This document shows positions 1-12,111 of a stretch of DNA of 64,000 nt, piece after piece (the stretch's first letter is position 1; each line of letters opens with the position of its first letter). Where the stretch lies: assembly GCA_019633425.1 (NCBI GenBank), contig WSUB01000136.1:51890-115889 (forward strand). Direction: 5' to 3'. Under the pieces are notes generated by a model. It had not been told where the DNA came from. It did no database searches and saw nothing but the letters and a program-made list of their open reading frames with translations. This DNA is from Tulasnella sp. 424 (taxonomy: Eukaryota; Basidiomycota; Agaricomycetes; Cantharellales; Tulasnellaceae). Position numbers and translations under genes: made by a program.

Positions 1-1127
1 CTCGACCTCCAGCCTGAGCTCAAACTGACCATACTCTGTCTCGCTTCTCCGAAGTACAGCCAACGACAACTACACCTCAGCCCGATCCGAGGGACTTGAA
101 ACGAAATCTTGGCTATCATCATTGGCAGACTCCTAAATTTGTAGTTTAGCAGAGGGTGAAGTGGAGGTATTGATCAGCGACTATTGCCCAAATGGATACC
201 AGCTTCGCAGACGTTCCTGTCCCATTTCACCTGTGCGCGCCCCAACCACAAGTTTTCTACCTGTAGAACATGAATAAAACATACCAACTGCTCTGAGACA
301 GCGGGTTGGACCTTTGATTTGGTTTGTCTAATGTGAGAGGAACTGTTGGCGCCGGGAGCATTTCACAGTTTCCCGCTGGCGGAAATGCTGATACTCTGAC
401 AGCTTTCGCTCATTTTTCGATTCCTTTAAAAAGCGGCGAGGAGTCCAGGTTCTCGTAATGGGGGAAACAGTGCGAAAGGTCCAAGGGGAAAGTTGCGCAC
501 TCGCGCCCCACAACCCTCTGCTCGCCACCCGGGCTTTCATGCTCCGTTTTCGACGAGGTGAAACCTGCAATCTCACTTTTCGCCGAAACTTTGCCAATTG
601 AAAACTGGAGAAAGACCGTACAGCATCACTGTTTCCGCGAACGTTCCCCCAGCAAAAAAAAACTCAGATGGGGCCTGCGGGCATAGTCGGCCGAGGCTCT
701 CTCACGGTTAGCTTCGTCCAAAGTCAAAGTGTCAGTGACCGACGAGGCGACTTCTCCTTCAACGAGAAACATAGCAAACGACTTGCCGACTCGACTTGCA
801 AGGATCAACAAATAATTCCTGGGGTCATCATCCTGAACGATATCGGGACTCGACAATATCCGTATTCGGAACCTTACGAGAAAGGGAAGCTTTCTGGTGC
901 TTTCACGGTAGAATGTAGCCTTCGGGTCTCATGCACCTAGCGGGCCAATTCGATGCGGCAACAATATAGATGTCCTCGGTCTCGATGATTGAGTACATTT
1001 CTAATATGTAGGATCCGTGACCGCCTTCGGGAAAGGTTGAACAAAATCGAGTGACCGCCGGATAATTGCAACTATGAGCAGCGCCCGCTACATATGGAGA
1101 AGACACCCCAATGCTCCATGTCCGGCT
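1..1127. other. No recognisable gene (left edge)
   Basis: Short open frames occur on both strands, the longest about 90 codons, but none shows a known domain, a consistent splice structure or similarity to the families elsewhere in the window. Minus-strand frames near 626-856 and 903-1106 could be exons of an unrecognised gene downstream of the kinase, but I cannot join them with credible splice sites. Confidence 0.4.
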
Positions 1128-2326
1128 CTAAACCTGAGCTTCCAGCTACGGTAATATAGAGTAGATCATGAGGTTAATATCGTAAACAGTTCCGCCAGTG
1201 AATACGACCCTACCTTCTCTAGGACCACAGATGCTGGGGGACGTTTGCTAGCATCCCCTTTCCAGCAATCACGTAGCAGGTCCCACAGTGGGTCGGTCGC
1301 GGGTAGCTCCAGATGATCATCGGGCTTAGGTATTTGGTCACTGAAAACGGCAATTATCGTTGCAGCCTGCTTCTTCTGCCAGAATGGTTGTTTGCCGCTC
1401 ATTGCCTGCCATTTGGGTACTGATTAAAGGCCAGTTCTACTTCGAAGGAAAGTATATGTTTGAAACATACGGCAAGTATAAGTCCGCCAAACGCAAAGAC
1501 GTCGGTCTCTGGTGTCGCAGGGCCGTCTTCCAGAAGCTCCTTCGCTTGATACCCACTCGTTCCCCCAGTCTTGCCCGACGTTGTCAAACCGGTGTGCTGT
1601 CCCAGTCCTACATATACCTTTGAGATACCGAAGTCGCAGAGTGCCCCTTCTAGGGTGTCTTGGACAATGACGTTTTCCGGCTTGATGTCTCCGTGAACTA
1701 TTTGTGGATCGAGGTTATGAAGGTGTACAAGAGCGCGCGCGGCGTCGCAGAGCTATCCAGACCCGCCAAGCATGGATGCGCGAGAGGGTGAGTCAGGAAG
1801 CTAGATAAATGAAAAGTTATCCATGGCTTACCAGCTTAATTTTCTGGCTACGCGTAATCTCTGGATGAGCTTTAATATATGCGGACAAATTCCCATTCTT
1901 GCACCACGGTGAAACGAGCATGGGGTCGTCGTTCACGATCTGGTAGCCAACGAAGGGTAATATATTCGGGTGCGCTGCCGTGGTCCAGATAACAGTCTCT
2001 CGTTTGATCCTCTGTCGGGTAATAAGAAGTCAAGAGGACTCAAAGTGCAGACAGAGTCATCTGGAGTTTACCGTTTTGAATCGATCATCGCCGACGTTCG
2101 CGCCTGGCAGCTTGACGCGTTTGATAGCTACACTCATCGGTTCATGCCCTGGGCGCGACCATATTCCTTTGAACACCTCCGCAAATCCTCCTTCTGCTAG
2201 CCTCTCCCCTTCTACCTCGAGGGTCCCAGGAAGCTCGGGCGGCAGTTGATAATCTAAGACTTGACGACCAGGCTGAACTAGCGAGTCAAGCTCCGAGTCA
2301 GGCTCTTGGTTTTGATTATGACTCAT
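1128..2326 (-). CDS. TKL-like protein kinase K1, intact, five exons
   Basis: Predicted serine/threonine (tyrosine-kinase-like) protein kinase of about 308 residues. Exons on the minus strand are about 2326-2072, 2011-1832, 1752-1471, 1405-1214 and 1145-1128, all joined in phase. The protein starts MSHNQNQEPD, then carries the family signature LVQPGRQVLDYQLPPELPG just before the kinase domain. A glycine loop (AEGGFAEVFKG), the VAIK lysine, HGDIKPEN for the catalytic loop and DFG are all present, so it is predicted active. The C-lobe has GTSGYQAKELLE, DVFAFGGLIL and a CWKGDASKRP helix. The last exon encodes only LEAQV, a tiny terminal exon also seen in the paralogues. There is no signal peptide or membrane segment, so it is probably cytosolic. 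The substrate is unknown. The ATG is the first Met in frame and aligns with the plus-strand paralogue at 21816. Confidence 0.85.
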
Positions 2327-2759
2327 TGAAAGTGATGACTATAGGATTGGTAGCTGGAAGCGGAGAAATGGCGCGTTGCCGGGGGGTTGCTTTAGGAAGA
2401 AGCAGACACGAGGCACGGCGCGCGAGGCACCTGAGTCACCGGCGGTTCAAACTTCAAACAATTCCGACACGCACACACTCCTGCTTTGCTGTGAGCGTTC
2501 GAAACCCTTACCTGGAGGCTAAGCACCTATAGTATAAATTTCATTATCCGGAGACGCGCATGGAAAGCACTCAGGGAAGAAGAGTTACCTTGGGGAGGAC
2601 GCATCCACCCAAACAATCCAGTCCAAATTCCAGAGCTCCAAATAATAGAGGCTACGAACCAAGCTTAAGCCCAGTGGAGTTTCACCTCTAATTCAAGCTA
2701 CACGGAAGGGGGTTTTATGAGAATATGAACAGAATCTACGACAGCGATTGGTTGACTTG

Positions 2760-3644
2760 TTGCTAGACCATTGGTCATCCTGAGTCTGGGGAATAGCGAT
2801 ACGAGGTGTTAGGTGGAAGTCGAGTTTGTAAAAGGCTCGCGTGAGAACTCACGGCGAGTATCAGCATGCCAAACATGTCGACATCAACCGCGCCTGTTGC
2901 AGGGTCGATTTCCATGGAGTTCCTTCGCAGGGTGCTGGAAGGATCCACAACAAGTACTCGACGCCACCAAACCGCTATGCTTCCCATGTTCCAGAATAAC
3001 TTTCGAGCTTCCAAATCGCGGAGCGCGTCTTCCGGTTTATCTTAGACGATAACGCTCTGGAGCTTGACACGACCACCGACAATCGGTGGAGGTCTGTGAG
3101 AATGAAGGAGGGCGAGACCGCGAGCAAAATCACAAAGCTATTACCGATCATCGAGACAGTTCTGCAAGAGTAAATGGCAGGGTATACTTGAGAGTGATTG
3201 AAAAACTTACCAACTTGCGTTTTTCGTTAGGTCTGAGGTTGTTGCGATTGTCAATGAATGTTGAAGGTTGCGGTTCTTACACCAAGGAGAAACAGCATAG
3301 GACCATCAACGACGGTTTGGTATCCAATGAAAGGGAGGATATTGGGATGTGCCGCGGCTTGCTAGATGAACGTCTCCGTAGTCCATTCCAGCCATACGTT
3401 TTCCAACTTTGGTGACGATAACGGGGACTTGCGAGGGAGGTTCGTGTGGGAAGATCCGTGAACCAGGTTGATCGAGGGATTCTACTTTGGTGGTGAGTGA
3501 TAAAGGGCAAGGTTGGTTGTGGGGCATCGGTTCCAGCTTCACCCATTCGGATCGCTTCTGGCTTTGGGGTTTTGCTGTGTGAAATTGGGTGCCTAGGGAC
3601 TCAAACGACGGCATGTCAAAGTACGCGCGATAAGGGTGACTCAT
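2760..3644 (-). pseudogene. Decayed TKL-like kinase copy (K2)
   Basis: A broken relative of K1. Recognisable pieces in order on the minus strand are a start-like MSHP, a SLDQPGSRIF remnant of the LVQPGRQVF signature, a VSPWCKNRNLQ-like piece in a shifted frame near 3270-3310, and DVDMFGMLILAV near 2840-2890 matching the DVYAFGGLILAV motif. The glycine loop and VAIK are missing. The catalytic loop and DFG are not readable, and the frames do not connect. Position and orientation between K1 and K3 suggest a tandem duplicate. Boundaries are approximate. Confidence 0.6.
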
Positions 3645-4386
3645 TCAGTAGTGAGCGACCAGTATCCTTGTTGCGCGACACCTTGCAATTGGTGGTCAAC
3701 TGCTCTGGAAGATGTTCCCATTAGGACAACCACGGATACCTCCCGTACGGATTTTCCAAGGTCTGGGAATGCCAAACCCGATTTAATCACCTATATTCCA
3801 TTTTGAAGTAGTTTGTCCCTCGTTGTTGATCAGAAATGAACGAGGAGAGGAGAGATAGAATTCAGTGACCAATCTGGACATTTGTTGCTGTTTGCTTTGG
3901 AGCATCAACATCGTTCCTTCCCCACCGAGCTCTTTCTGAGGTTTGCATGGCATGTGCAAAATGGGTTCTGTTGGGGAAGCCCGAGCGTGATCGGATTCCT
4001 TCGAGCTTGTGCCTACAATAGATTCATTATCACAGGGAACGTGATGGCGCAATTTGAGGTGAAATTGGTGTTATTCTGGGGACCGCAATCGGCGGGATTG
4101 CGCGTTGCCAGATGGCACATGAAACACCTTCTATCTCTTTCCCTCTGCCAAGCTCACTTCTTCATCAAAGTCCAAATATTTAATAAACGATAGTGGTAGG
4201 TAAAACATTACGTAACGTTGACATGGGAAAACGGCCTAGCCTTTATGTTAAGTCGACTATGACGTTCAACCAGGGTAATATACAGTTGCAGGCTCGACGA
4301 TAGAGCGCGTAAACTTCGCTTACAGCGAGAAAGGGATAGAGCCATAAATCATTGAAGCGGTTTCTGGCGCGATATTGTGTTCTGTC
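3645..4386. other. Intergenic, nothing recognised
   Basis: Contains only short overlapping frames on both strands with no domain signature. It would hold the upstream region of the decayed kinase copy and the 3' region of the next kinase gene. Confidence 0.4.
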
Positions 4387-5776
4387 CTATAGTGGAGGGA
4401 TTGCTGAAGCGGCTCGGGCTTCCAGCTCGCTTTGAAGCTAATTAAAGGCCGGGAGCAGGACGTTAACGACCTACGCCAGGTTGTGTGAAGCTCGTTGCGT
4501 ACCTCTTGAACGACAGTTTCGATGGTCGGTCGAGCTCCCGGATCCACGCTCCAACACTCGTTGAGCAGACCCCATAGGGAGTCAGCCTCCGGCAAACCAA
4601 GATGATCAGCCGGTTTAAGAGTTTCGCCCATACATATGGCAGTAATCTTCGCCGCGTCATTCTTTTTCCTCCAAAACGGATCTTGACCACTCATAGTCTG
4701 GCAGATGATGTAACGACAGAGCGTTGGTAGGTTAAACATGAACGGAGAAGAAAAGGACCTACAGCAAGAATTAGTCCTCCAAATGCGTATACATCTCCGG
4801 GTGTCGTCGGAGCACTACCCTCAAGGAGCTCCTTAGCTTGATATCCTGCAGTTCCCCCGGTCTTATTGCCTGTAGTTGTTAAGCCAGAAACTTTATCGAG
4901 ACCGAGGAAGATTCTAGACATTCCGAAATCGCATAGTGCAGCTTGTAGATTGTCCTGTACGACGACGTTGTCGAGCTTGATATCCCCATGAACGATAACA
5001 GGGGTCAGGGAATGGAGGTGCACAAGCCCGCGTCCTGCATCGCAGAGCTATGGTAGAGGGGCCGAAGTGATCCCGGCACTTATTAGTTCAAGAGCACGAA
5101 GAGTAGCCCCGTACTTGCCAGTTCAATCTTCTCCGCATCTGTTAATCCCTCTTTCTTGGCGATATGCTGTCTAAGGCTACCGTACTTGCACCATGGTGAC
5201 ACTAGCCGAGGCAGTCCATCTACGACTTTATAACCAATGAACCGCAAGATGTTTGGATGATTAGCAGATTTCCATATAAATGCCTCCCTTTTGATTCTCT
5301 GTAGACCTGAATAATGAGCAGCTCTATGGGCCTCTTTGCAAAGACAACGGTACGTACCCAGTCCAATTTACTCTTGTCATAAGTGCCAACATCTTTAATG
5401 CACTTGATAGCAACAACGTCCGAGGAACCGTCTGGCTTCTCCCAGACTCCAACGTAGACCTCAGCGAATTGTCCCCTACCCAGCAGTTCCCGTTTTTTAA
5501 GGGAACCACCGAGTTCTGGGGGCAGCTCTCTATTCAAAACCTGGCGACCAGGTTGGACAAGGGATTCAGCTTCGCTGTCGGATGGGGCCAGTGAGGGACC
5601 GTCGCCTGTCGGAGTGGGCTGTTGCAGACTCTGTGTCAGTACGTATTAACGAACTCTAAGAGTCCCGAGACCTGGGAAGATTCGAAACCTCCATCGGTTC
5701 CTTGCTTGGCTAAGTCCCCATCTTGGGCTGCAGTGTCTTCTACCTTGACCATTGGCGAACCTTGGGCTTCCGACAT
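4387..5776 (-). CDS. TKL-like protein kinase K3, intact, with a GC-AG intron
   Basis: Predicted kinase of about 360 residues in six exons. Exon 1 starts MSEAQGSPMVKVEDTAAQDG, an acidic leader absent from K1. Exon 2 carries the LVQPGRQVLNRELPPELGG signature and the glycine loop GRGQFAEVYVG with VAIK. HGDIKLDN and DFG are intact, followed by GTAGYQAKELLE and DVYAFGGLIL, so it is predicted active. The final exon reads LQSELEARAASAIPPL then stop. The intron at 5118-5048 begins GCAAGT and ends TAG, a GC-AG intron, at the site where K1 and K4 use GT. The only nearby GT would shift the frame. Substrate unknown; probably soluble and cytosolic. Confidence 0.85.
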
Positions 5777-6644
5777 GTGGTTGAAATGAGTTGAGGAGAC
5801 CTAGGAGATTTAATGCATATAGTATTTAAAGTGGTGAGCTTGTTGATAGGATGTGGTTGTTGGCGATGCGACAGAGTCATCACAACAAACACAATCTTCC
5901 GCATTTCGAAGCTTTTCGAGCACCCTCGAGCTCCGGTTCCGACTGCGGGTTGCCTTCAGGCATGCCTCAACCAGTGAACGCCAGACAAACAAATAGAGGA
6001 TACGTATAAAATATACTAACCTGTCTCAGAAGGAGACTAACACCCGCGGATATCGATTTGGGACGACTCGGACTTGTGTCGATCACTTGTGTGGAAGTGA
6101 ATCACTGCAAAAAGGAACAACGCGTCCGCCGCGCCGCGCCGCACACACGTGCCCCTTTCGCACCGCTTCTCGGCACCGACTTTATTTCGCATCATCCATC
6201 GAAAAAAATCTTCGTCGTGACGCTTATTCTTGCCGTCTCGAGCGAGCAGCGCTCGGAGAGGCGGAATCTCGAAACTAACTTTGTAAGACCGAAGTTTGAC
6301 GAAGATAGAAGCTGAGCAGATATGCATTAGTGTTTGACTCAGTTGAGTCGGTTACGACGAAAGGACGTTTGCAAGTTTGACAAATGCCATGGCGTCTTTG
6401 CGGCCTGTCCGTCGATTTAGAGCCCACATGGGGACTGTATGCGACAAGAACAAAGGACCCCTCAAGCTGGTGGAGAAAGAACATTAATTGAATACAAAAT
6501 TAGGGGGTAAGTATATAGTTTAATGATGCTATCGACCAGGATTGAAGTCCAGAGCGGACAGACTCGAGCTCTCCGCTGAGTTTGGATGGTCTACGACACG
6601 TTTATTGTGGTCCTCAACTACTGAATAATATAATAGAAGAGTCA
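5777..6644. other. Intergenic, nothing recognised
   Basis: Upstream region of K3 and 3' flank of K4. Open frames of 60-96 codons overlap on both strands (for example 6037-6327) but none has a recognisable domain or a family counterpart in the window. Confidence 0.4.
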
Positions 6645-8270
6645 TTACTTGTTGTCTTTTGTGGCGTCTGGTAGAGGCACGGACGTCACGGAGGGAACGG
6701 GCGTCTTGACCTCTGCATCCGGGTCCTTCTCGGCTTCAAGCTACGGAAACAGTGGACAAGGCGAAACGTCAACACTAGAGCAGCTCGAAATATACTAATA
6801 GCTGAGAGTTGACTAACCTTCCGAAGAACGGTATCTATTGTCGGTCGTTCTGTCGCCTGTCCGCGCCAGCACTCCGTGAGTAGACCCCACAATGGGTCAT
6901 CCTCGGGCAAGTTAGGATGTTCTTTGGGGACCGGGCTCTGGTCCATGCATGTCGCAACGATCCTTGCAGCGTCATTCTTCCTGTTCCAGAGAGGATCTAG
7001 CCCACTCATAGCCTGGTAGACGAGGGCAGCGACGGAGCATCAGTGAATCGAACGTCGGCAGAGTAGGAATGAGGCGTACGGCAAGAATTAGGCCACCAAA
7101 CGCGTACACATCTACAGCGGGTGTCGCGTTATTCCCCTCAAGCAGTTCCTTTGCCTGATATCCTGCCGTTCCTCCGACCCTGTTACCAGTAGTCGTCAAG
7201 CCGCTTGGTTTCCCAAGATCCAAAATGATCCTCGACAACCCAAAGTCGCAAAGGGCAGCTTCAAGATTGTCCTGTATGACAACATTTGCGGGCTTGATAT
7301 CTCCGTGAACGATACGTGGGGTCCGAGAATGCAGGTGCTCGAGACCACGCGCCGCGCCGCACAGCTATACGCGAGAAGTCAAGGCAGATACTCAGCTCAG
7401 TGGAATATAGGAGAAGAGGATGCAGTGCGTACCAGGTCAATTTTTTGTGCCCTGGTTAGCTCTGGATTATTGGTAATGTACCTCGTGAGGTTGCCGTGCT
7501 GGCACCATGGTGACACAAGCTTAAGCCCAGGGATTCCTTCAACTGTCCCATATCCAATGAACCGAAGGATGTTTGGATGATCGGCCGCTTTCCAGATAAC
7601 CGCTTCTCGTTTGATTCTCTGGAACATGACTGATGAGCAACACTAAGTAACGTGTGTGTGCTTTAGTAGCACGTACCATGTGGAATCTGTCGTCGGCGGC
7701 TCCATCCGTACACCTAATGTCTTTAATAGCAACAATCGTCTTTGTTCCGTCTGTATTCTCCCATTCTCCAACGTAGACATCAGCGAACTGCCCACCATCT
7801 CCTTTCACTCTGATCGTGAGAGTACCGGGAAGTGGTGGGGGCAGTTGGCTGTCGAAAACCTGCCGACCCGGCTGAACCAGTGAATTAGTTTCTCCGCTGG
7901 GCGGTGGTAGTGAATCAACTGCCATTCCCGAGCCCGAAGAAGCGGTGGCCTATTGAATGGTCTGCGTTAACACTTTTCACTCGGAGAGAAAGCAGCAAAA
8001 GGACCTGTCCCTCCCCAGAAGTCCCCGGATCAGATTGACCGGCGCTCAGTGTCGCGCTGTCGTCCACGTTGAATGTTGGCAGATTGCTCGTGTTTGACGT
8101 AGGTCCAACCGCGAAATCGAATGTTGTTAGGGAACCTGCTATTGACGAGGGATCTGCTGTGCCAGGGGGCTGTTGGACAGAGCGTGTTAGCAGTAGTAAC
8201 AGAAATCGAGGAGTCAGAGGACCTGGGTAGGTTTCCCCCCCTGAGCGGGTTCCGTTTCAGAGATATCCAT
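6645..8270 (-). CDS. TKL-like protein kinase K4, intact, long leader
   Basis: Predicted kinase of about 400 residues in seven exons. Exon 1 encodes MDISETEPAQGGKPTQ. Exon 2 (about 8170-8008) is a Ser/Thr/Pro-rich low-complexity leader starting PPGTADPSS. Exon 3 carries LVQPGRQVFDSQLPPPLPG, the glycine-loop region GDGGQFADVYVG and VAIK. HGDIKPAN, DFGLSR, GTAGYQAKELLE and DVYAFGGLIL are intact, so it is predicted active. The C-terminal exon is longer than in other copies, adding LEAEKDPDAEVKTPVPS and ending DATKDNK. All introns are GT-AG and phases agree. Its C-lobe is the closest in the window to the pseudokinase K5, suggesting K5 arose from a K4-like gene. Confidence 0.85.
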
Positions 8271-9206
8271 GTTCTGCGATGTTGTGTCGTTTAGGTCGGT
8301 TGCCGATTGCTTCATGGTGTTTGACCTGGGGTTCGGAAGAGAGTTGAACCTTTGGGACCGTTCAGCGCGTTTCCGGTGGTTGGTGGAAGTGGTCGTTGCA
8401 GAACAACCCCCCAGTCATCGTGACTATACACAATCATCCACATTCGGAATAGAGTTGCTGGACCCCTTTCAAACCTTTTGTTCGTGAGAGGAGTCGATTA
8501 GAAGTCAGCGCCGGTTATCGGATGAGTGAGGGTAGTAACGAGTTCGCCCCAGACACTTTCCAAGGCAAAGATCCTGTTCGGGAAGGAAACGCCATTGGCG
8601 TCACCGCTAGTGGTTTGAGTCTCCAATAGGGGTGCGGAACCGCCACCGGGACAAACACGGACGTTTAACCGATCAGTGAGCAGGACGTTTGCACCGCGGG
8701 CAGCTACCCTGAGTGTACAAGGTATAACGCATGTACCTTCTTTCCTTTGATGCCATACGTATATATGAATACGGCCAGCCCATACTTAGCGCCTTGGCGT
8801 TAGGAGAATCGGAGCGCTGACGAGAAGATTCGCACACATTCCAAATAGGGAAGACTATATGTTCCACTTGGCTGCTCTGCAGTCCGCAACCAAATTCATC
8901 TCGCACAACAGCGTGCACGAAAACCAACGGCTCATAAAGATCTCACATACTTTCGGAGATGTGCTTGACCACTGCAAGGCATGGTTCCTTACCCTCTCAG
9001 CAACCAGTCAATGACTCTTTTAAGCAGCTTTCGCTCGGGGCAACCTGTCTTGCATCCTAATCCCGATTTGTCCATAACTGAACCTCCTCAGTCTTACTTC
9101 TAAGAAACAATAACGGTGAATTATCTAGCTCTTGCCATTGTGTCAAGTGTAACCGACGACACCCTCCTACCAAACCGCGTACATTTCACCCAATACGGTC
9201 GCGTCA
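8271..9206. other. Intergenic, nothing recognised
   Basis: The upstream flanks of K4 (minus) and the next BTB gene (plus) meet here, so this is a divergent promoter region of about 0.9 kb. Short frames are present without recognisable domains. Confidence 0.4.
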
Positions 9207-10711
9207 ATGACCGCCTACTCCCTCCACCACGCGAAGAAACCGAACCGTGTCTCAATCGAGGAGGTTGAAGACTCCGACGATCAAGAACCGCCATCACGAA
9301 CTCATTCTTGGGTTCAAGTACGTCCCGGCCCCTCTGTTCGTTCAGCTTGCCTTTGATTAACGTCGTGGCAGGCAGAGAGCGTTGTGTATGAGGTGCAGCG
9401 CGAATTTCTCGGTCCGGAAAGTGTGTTGGGGTCTCGCCATGCGCCCTTCCACTTGCAAGGGATCACGGCAGCCGAAATGGATGGATTCTTGGAAGTCGCC
9501 GACGCCCGGTAAGTTTGAGGACAGATTTCGATGTTCCCGTGCACTGCAAATACTCATATATTGCGTACAGTCTCACATCAGGTCCTCCGACCTTTACTTC
9601 CAACTGGCAAGTGCTGTTTTGGTAGCCGAATACCTTCACTTCGAGGCACTTCGCGCGTACGCTGTCCAGGAGCTCGAGAACGTCCTCGGAGAACTCGATC
9701 CAATTACCTGCATAGAGGATGTAATGAAGTGTCACGACAAAGCTTGGGTGCTTCGACCGCTGTCTAGACTCTGCCTGACGAAGAAACCCTTCTCATGACC
9801 GGAATCCCTCAGAGTCTCTCTGCCTTTCGCTGTAGCCATATACGCGATACGGAGGAACTGGACGGGTTCCGTTCGTCTCTCAGCCGCAAATTTGTGTTGC
9901 GTGATGTTCCAGAGCCACCCATGGAAACAGTCTTATGGGCTCGCGCACAGGAACTTATTAAAACGCATCCGGTTTTTACGTTTCTAGACGTCGATGATGT
10001 TGACGAAGTGGAGGATTCGAAGTGTGTCCTTGTCGAGAGATGTCTCTGTACGGAATATCGCCGGCGTCGCGTATTTCCTACTTTGTCAGTATACTTCTAA
10101 CAAAGGAATACGCTCGCTAAGCGACTTTTGAAGGTTGCAGGACGTTGCTACGAGGTCCTTCTCCACTATCTCCGTGGCGTGTCAAAGTTGAGGGAGCTCG
10201 CCAAGTCCAATGAATGGGAAATTAGGCTGCCTCGAGAGGTTTCGGCCTCTGACTGGGAGACATACCTTAAGGTTCTTACCGCGCGGTCAGTCGCCTACAA
10301 CATTTAATCTTCCTCCCGTCCTCACCATGGGGTTTCTGTTGTGACAGGCCATATGACGAACCTCAGTTCCATCTACCCTTCTCCAGCTGGATGGATACAC
10401 TCTGACTCGCTGCAACCATAGGACATCATGACATGCAAAGATGCATCCTCGACCATCTTCGAAACGAATTCGCAGACGAAGATCCCGTTTCCTTAATCGA
10501 AGCGTCTCTCATTGCCAATCTGCCCTGCGATTCGTGGGTGGAGCGTCAGTACAAACGCCTCGTTGAGCGGGTCAAACCTATTTCGCCTGAAGAAGGGCTT
10601 CGACTGGGTGCAGTTGCCGTCGTACAGATTGCGCTTCGTCGGGATGCGAGCCTATCGAAATGGGAGAGCACATGCTGTCTGCACGCGCCTCCATGCCGAT
10701 GGAGAGCCTGA
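9207..10711 (+). pseudogene. BTB-A: two-module BTB gene, disabled
   Basis: Has the two-module BTB layout of the array at 52-63 kb. Exon 1 encodes MTAYSLHHAKKPNRV and an acidic leader. Module 1 includes AESVVYEVQREFLGPES, GFLEVADAR and then ASAVLVAEYLHFEALRAYAV. The frame across 9580 is rescued by using the acceptor ending ACATCAG. Near 9775-9785 the frame is lost: the reading ends LCLTKKPFS-stop at 9798, while the family-like PDEETLL continues in another frame. Module 2 reads CYEVLLHYLRGVSKLREL and ARPYDEPQFHLPFSSWMDTL, then an in-frame TGA at 10403-10405 where paralogues have arginine (an apparent CGA to TGA change). It continues LAATIGHHDMQR to about 10711. Two lesions make a functional product unlikely. 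Confidence 0.7.
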
Positions 10712-11313
10712 CCGCAGATACGGTACAAAATAAGGAGTGGATCGCACCTCTAACAAGTGGGTTTAATTTTCTGTATTTTAAGCGGTTATCGGTTTTGAAA
10801 ATCGAAGCTGTAATATTCTCCATGACTTTAGGTATGCTGTCATCTCCAAAAATAAAAGTCAGGTGAAAACTTGTAACACATTGTCGAAATTCAGGAGCCC
10901 CATATACGTGAATTATAGATACACCGGAGTCAGTCTCCAACGGATTTGTCTGGATATCTAGAGGGGATGATGTGACAATAAATAACCACAGGAAACTTCG
11001 GTACCACCGTACTAGAGACTGCCTTAAGGATCAGGATCTTCGTCTCTGAGACTGTGGCCATGATTATCCATTAATCCTATCTCATAATGACGATTTCGGA
11101 CCGGTGTAGTTTTGCCTTACGCTTTTATATCCAAATTCTTGCTAGTAGCCTGAGCCGGTTTCTTCGACACTCAGCCTTACCACGTTATACAGGCATCCCG
11201 ATATCCGTCGCGCAGAACTCAGAACTCGATATACAAGATCAGTCAGGTGGTACAAACGCATCGATATTGTAGTTTTGTATATGTCTTCCATTACATGACA
11301 GTTAGTCAGTCAG
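10712..11313. other. Intergenic between convergent BTB genes
   Basis: The 3' flanks of BTB-A (plus) and BTB-B (minus) meet here. It is AT-richer than the genes and has no open frame with a recognisable domain. Confidence 0.4.
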
Positions 11314-12111
11314 TCAATCAAACTTTAGGACATCTTCACGTTTAATTTGCTCGATAACACCCTCTGCCTGAGGCTGTTGGCTCAACAGCGCGCCGCATTG
11401 ATAGCACTGCAGAGCCCTGTGACAGTTCGTGCAGACCGAAAGGATGGGACGTCGGGACTCTCGAATACGCCAAATGGCCGCTGCACGGCCTAGGCCCAAA
11501 TGCTCGGCTTCCTCGTTCGTCAAGCCCGTCCCGCGCTCGCAGAGCACCTGGTAGGCCGGATGCAGCCATTCTTCGACCCTGCATTTTAACGAGGCGTCTA
11601 TCCGGTCCAATGGACTGGCATCCGAGATTGTCTGGTTGACGTGGCTGATGATGTCATTCCTGAGATCCTCAAAGTTCCACATCGTCGAGAGATGAAGTGC
11701 CGCAGCCCATTGCCGAAAGTCCAGCTTCGGATTGCCAGACAGGAATCTAGAAGCATTTGCACTTCAGAAGGCGAAAGGAATTCGGGCAAGAGCAGCCCTA
11801 GTATCACGTACCGAGCGTCCAGCGCGTCAAGGAATGATGCCATCTCGAAAGCCGTAATGCCTCCGAGACCAATAGGTTTTTCATCAGATTTGCCTTCTCC
11901 TTCTGTTCCGATGTGGCTTTCGTCAATCATATCACGGAAGTATTGTGACTCCCGGAGGCGTCGAACTGGAACATGAAACAAGGTGTCTTCGACCTACATA
12001 AAAGGACTCGACCGCGGGGTTAGCCCGTTCTGGCCTCGCACTGCTGGTAAAAAGACTGACGAGAAACACCAAGTAGCTTGCATCACCGTACTTTGAGTGC
12101 TTGGTAGGCAT
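11314..12111 (-). CDS. BTB-B: single BTB-domain protein with C-terminal CxxC pairs
   Basis: Predicted protein of about 220 residues in three exons. Exon 1 encodes MPTKHSKYGDASYL. Exon 2 continues VEDTLFHVPVRRLRES and ends FEMASFLDALDAR. Exon 3 begins FLSGNPKLDFRQWAAALHL, the helical part that follows the BTB fold in this family, with DRIDASLKCRVEEWLHPAYQ and LCERGTGLTNEEAEHLGLG. Unlike the other BTB genes here it has one module only and ends with CTNC-x5-CYQC, a C-x2-C-x5-C-x2-C arrangement that could bind zinc. BTB domains mediate protein-protein contacts, often homodimerisation or cullin-3 binding; which applies is unknown. Start chosen at the first ATG giving the conserved YGDASYLVEDTLF entry into the fold. 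Confidence 0.8.

Noticed and set aside
2480..2520. GTTCGAAACC word resembling a tRNA T-loop
   Set aside because: No acceptor stem, D-arm or anticodon arm can be paired around it.
9540..9600. Apparent frameshift in BTB-A between the VADAR exon and the following helix
   Set aside because: Using the downstream acceptor (ACATCAG) puts DAR directly in frame with SSDLYFQLASAVL, so there is no lesion at this place. The real lesions are further on.
9795..10100. A second gene starting at the ATG that overlaps the BTB-A stop (ATGA)
   Set aside because: The frame lacks a start-proximal BTB entry and simply continues the BTB-A protein after a frameshift. Overlapping start and stop coupling is not expected in a fungal nuclear gene.
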